Source: Methanocorpusculaceae archaeon UBA425 (GTDB lineage Archaea > Halobacteriota > Methanomicrobia > Methanomicrobiales > Methanocorpusculaceae). Taken from it: DNA of 6,295 bases. The notes beneath the pieces were generated by a model that searched no databases, had not been told where the DNA came from, and saw nothing but the letters and a program-made list of their open reading frames with translations. The translations under genes and the position numbers were made by a program. The stretch lies in the NCBI GenBank assembly GCA_002506085.1, contig DAWV01000004.1, forward strand, positions 1 through 6,295, in the 5' to 3' direction. Below are positions 6,187 through 6,295 of the stretch, in pieces (position 1 is the stretch's first letter; each line of letters opens with the position of its first letter).

Positions 6187-6295
6187 CCCCCTTTTCGTGA
6201 ATTCCGTTGATTTCCGTGGGTTCGGTGTGGGGGACGGGGGAGGGTACGACATGGGTTTCATCCAACCGATTTTTTATATTTTCCGTGTTTCTGTG
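6187..6295 (+). repeat. Dispersed repeat, right copy running off the window
   Basis: This is a direct-orientation copy of the element at 1-140. Bases 6187-6244 align without gaps to 1-58. The later part, with CCAACC and TATTTTCCGTG, is closer to the inverted copy at 5936-6022. The element is cut by the window end. It and the left copy bracket the whole fic-hsdR-msrAB segment as imperfect direct repeats. Confidence 0.75.

Noticed and set aside
6218..6244. A G-quadruplex-forming tract
   Set aside because: Four G-runs occur, but the first loop is 8 bases, beyond the usual limit, and the matching left copy has only three runs.
6083..6265. A 60-codon minus-strand frame over the second hairpin cluster
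   Set aside because: It is a translation of palindromic repeats, rich in Gly and Arg, with no start signal.

Overview
The window holds three intact genes and a large amount of structured repeat DNA. It looks archaeal, most likely a euryarchaeal methanogen of the Methanomicrobia type. The evidence is TATA-like boxes about 20-27 bases before two start codons that lack a Shine-Dalgarno site, a TATA box plus a purine-rich ribosome site before the third gene, and heavy use of AAA and C-ending codons. There is no rRNA or other marker, so this placement is an inference of modest confidence.

Layout. Bases 1-140 are a dispersed repeat built from TTTTCGTG modules and a G-rich tract. Bases 141-456 hold no convincing gene. 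Bases 457-549 are two tandem 43-bp units, each bounded by AGGTATG and CATACCT, just upstream of the first gene. A forward pair follows: a Fic-domain AMP-transferase with its own inhibitory motif (567-1568) and the type I restriction subunit HsdR (1617-4625). The gap between hsdR and the convergent msrAB gene (4740-5732, minus strand) is filled end to end by a cluster of small hairpins (4621-4739). Beyond the msrAB promoter are a 111-bp decayed copy of the 3' part of hsdR (5788-5898), an inverted copy of the left-end repeat (5936-6022), a second hairpin cluster (6028-6177), and a direct copy of the left-end repeat that runs off the window (6187-6295).

How the genes fit together. HsdR is the DNA-translocating nuclease subunit of a type I restriction-modification system. 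It needs HsdM and HsdS to find its sites, and neither is in this window; they would have to lie upstream of base 1, elsewhere, or be lost. The Fic gene probably belongs to the same accessory locus and may be transcribed with hsdR or from its own operator-bearing promoter. MsrAB is an independent protein-repair enzyme that repairs both stereoisomers of methionine sulfoxide.

The main second-look items are the four-half-site array before fic, the hairpin clusters whose arms show compensatory changes between copies, the hsdR remnant beyond msrAB, and the related repeats that bracket the whole 6.2-kb segment. Together they suggest a recombination-prone accessory region. Nothing here is a clearly new enzymatic system.
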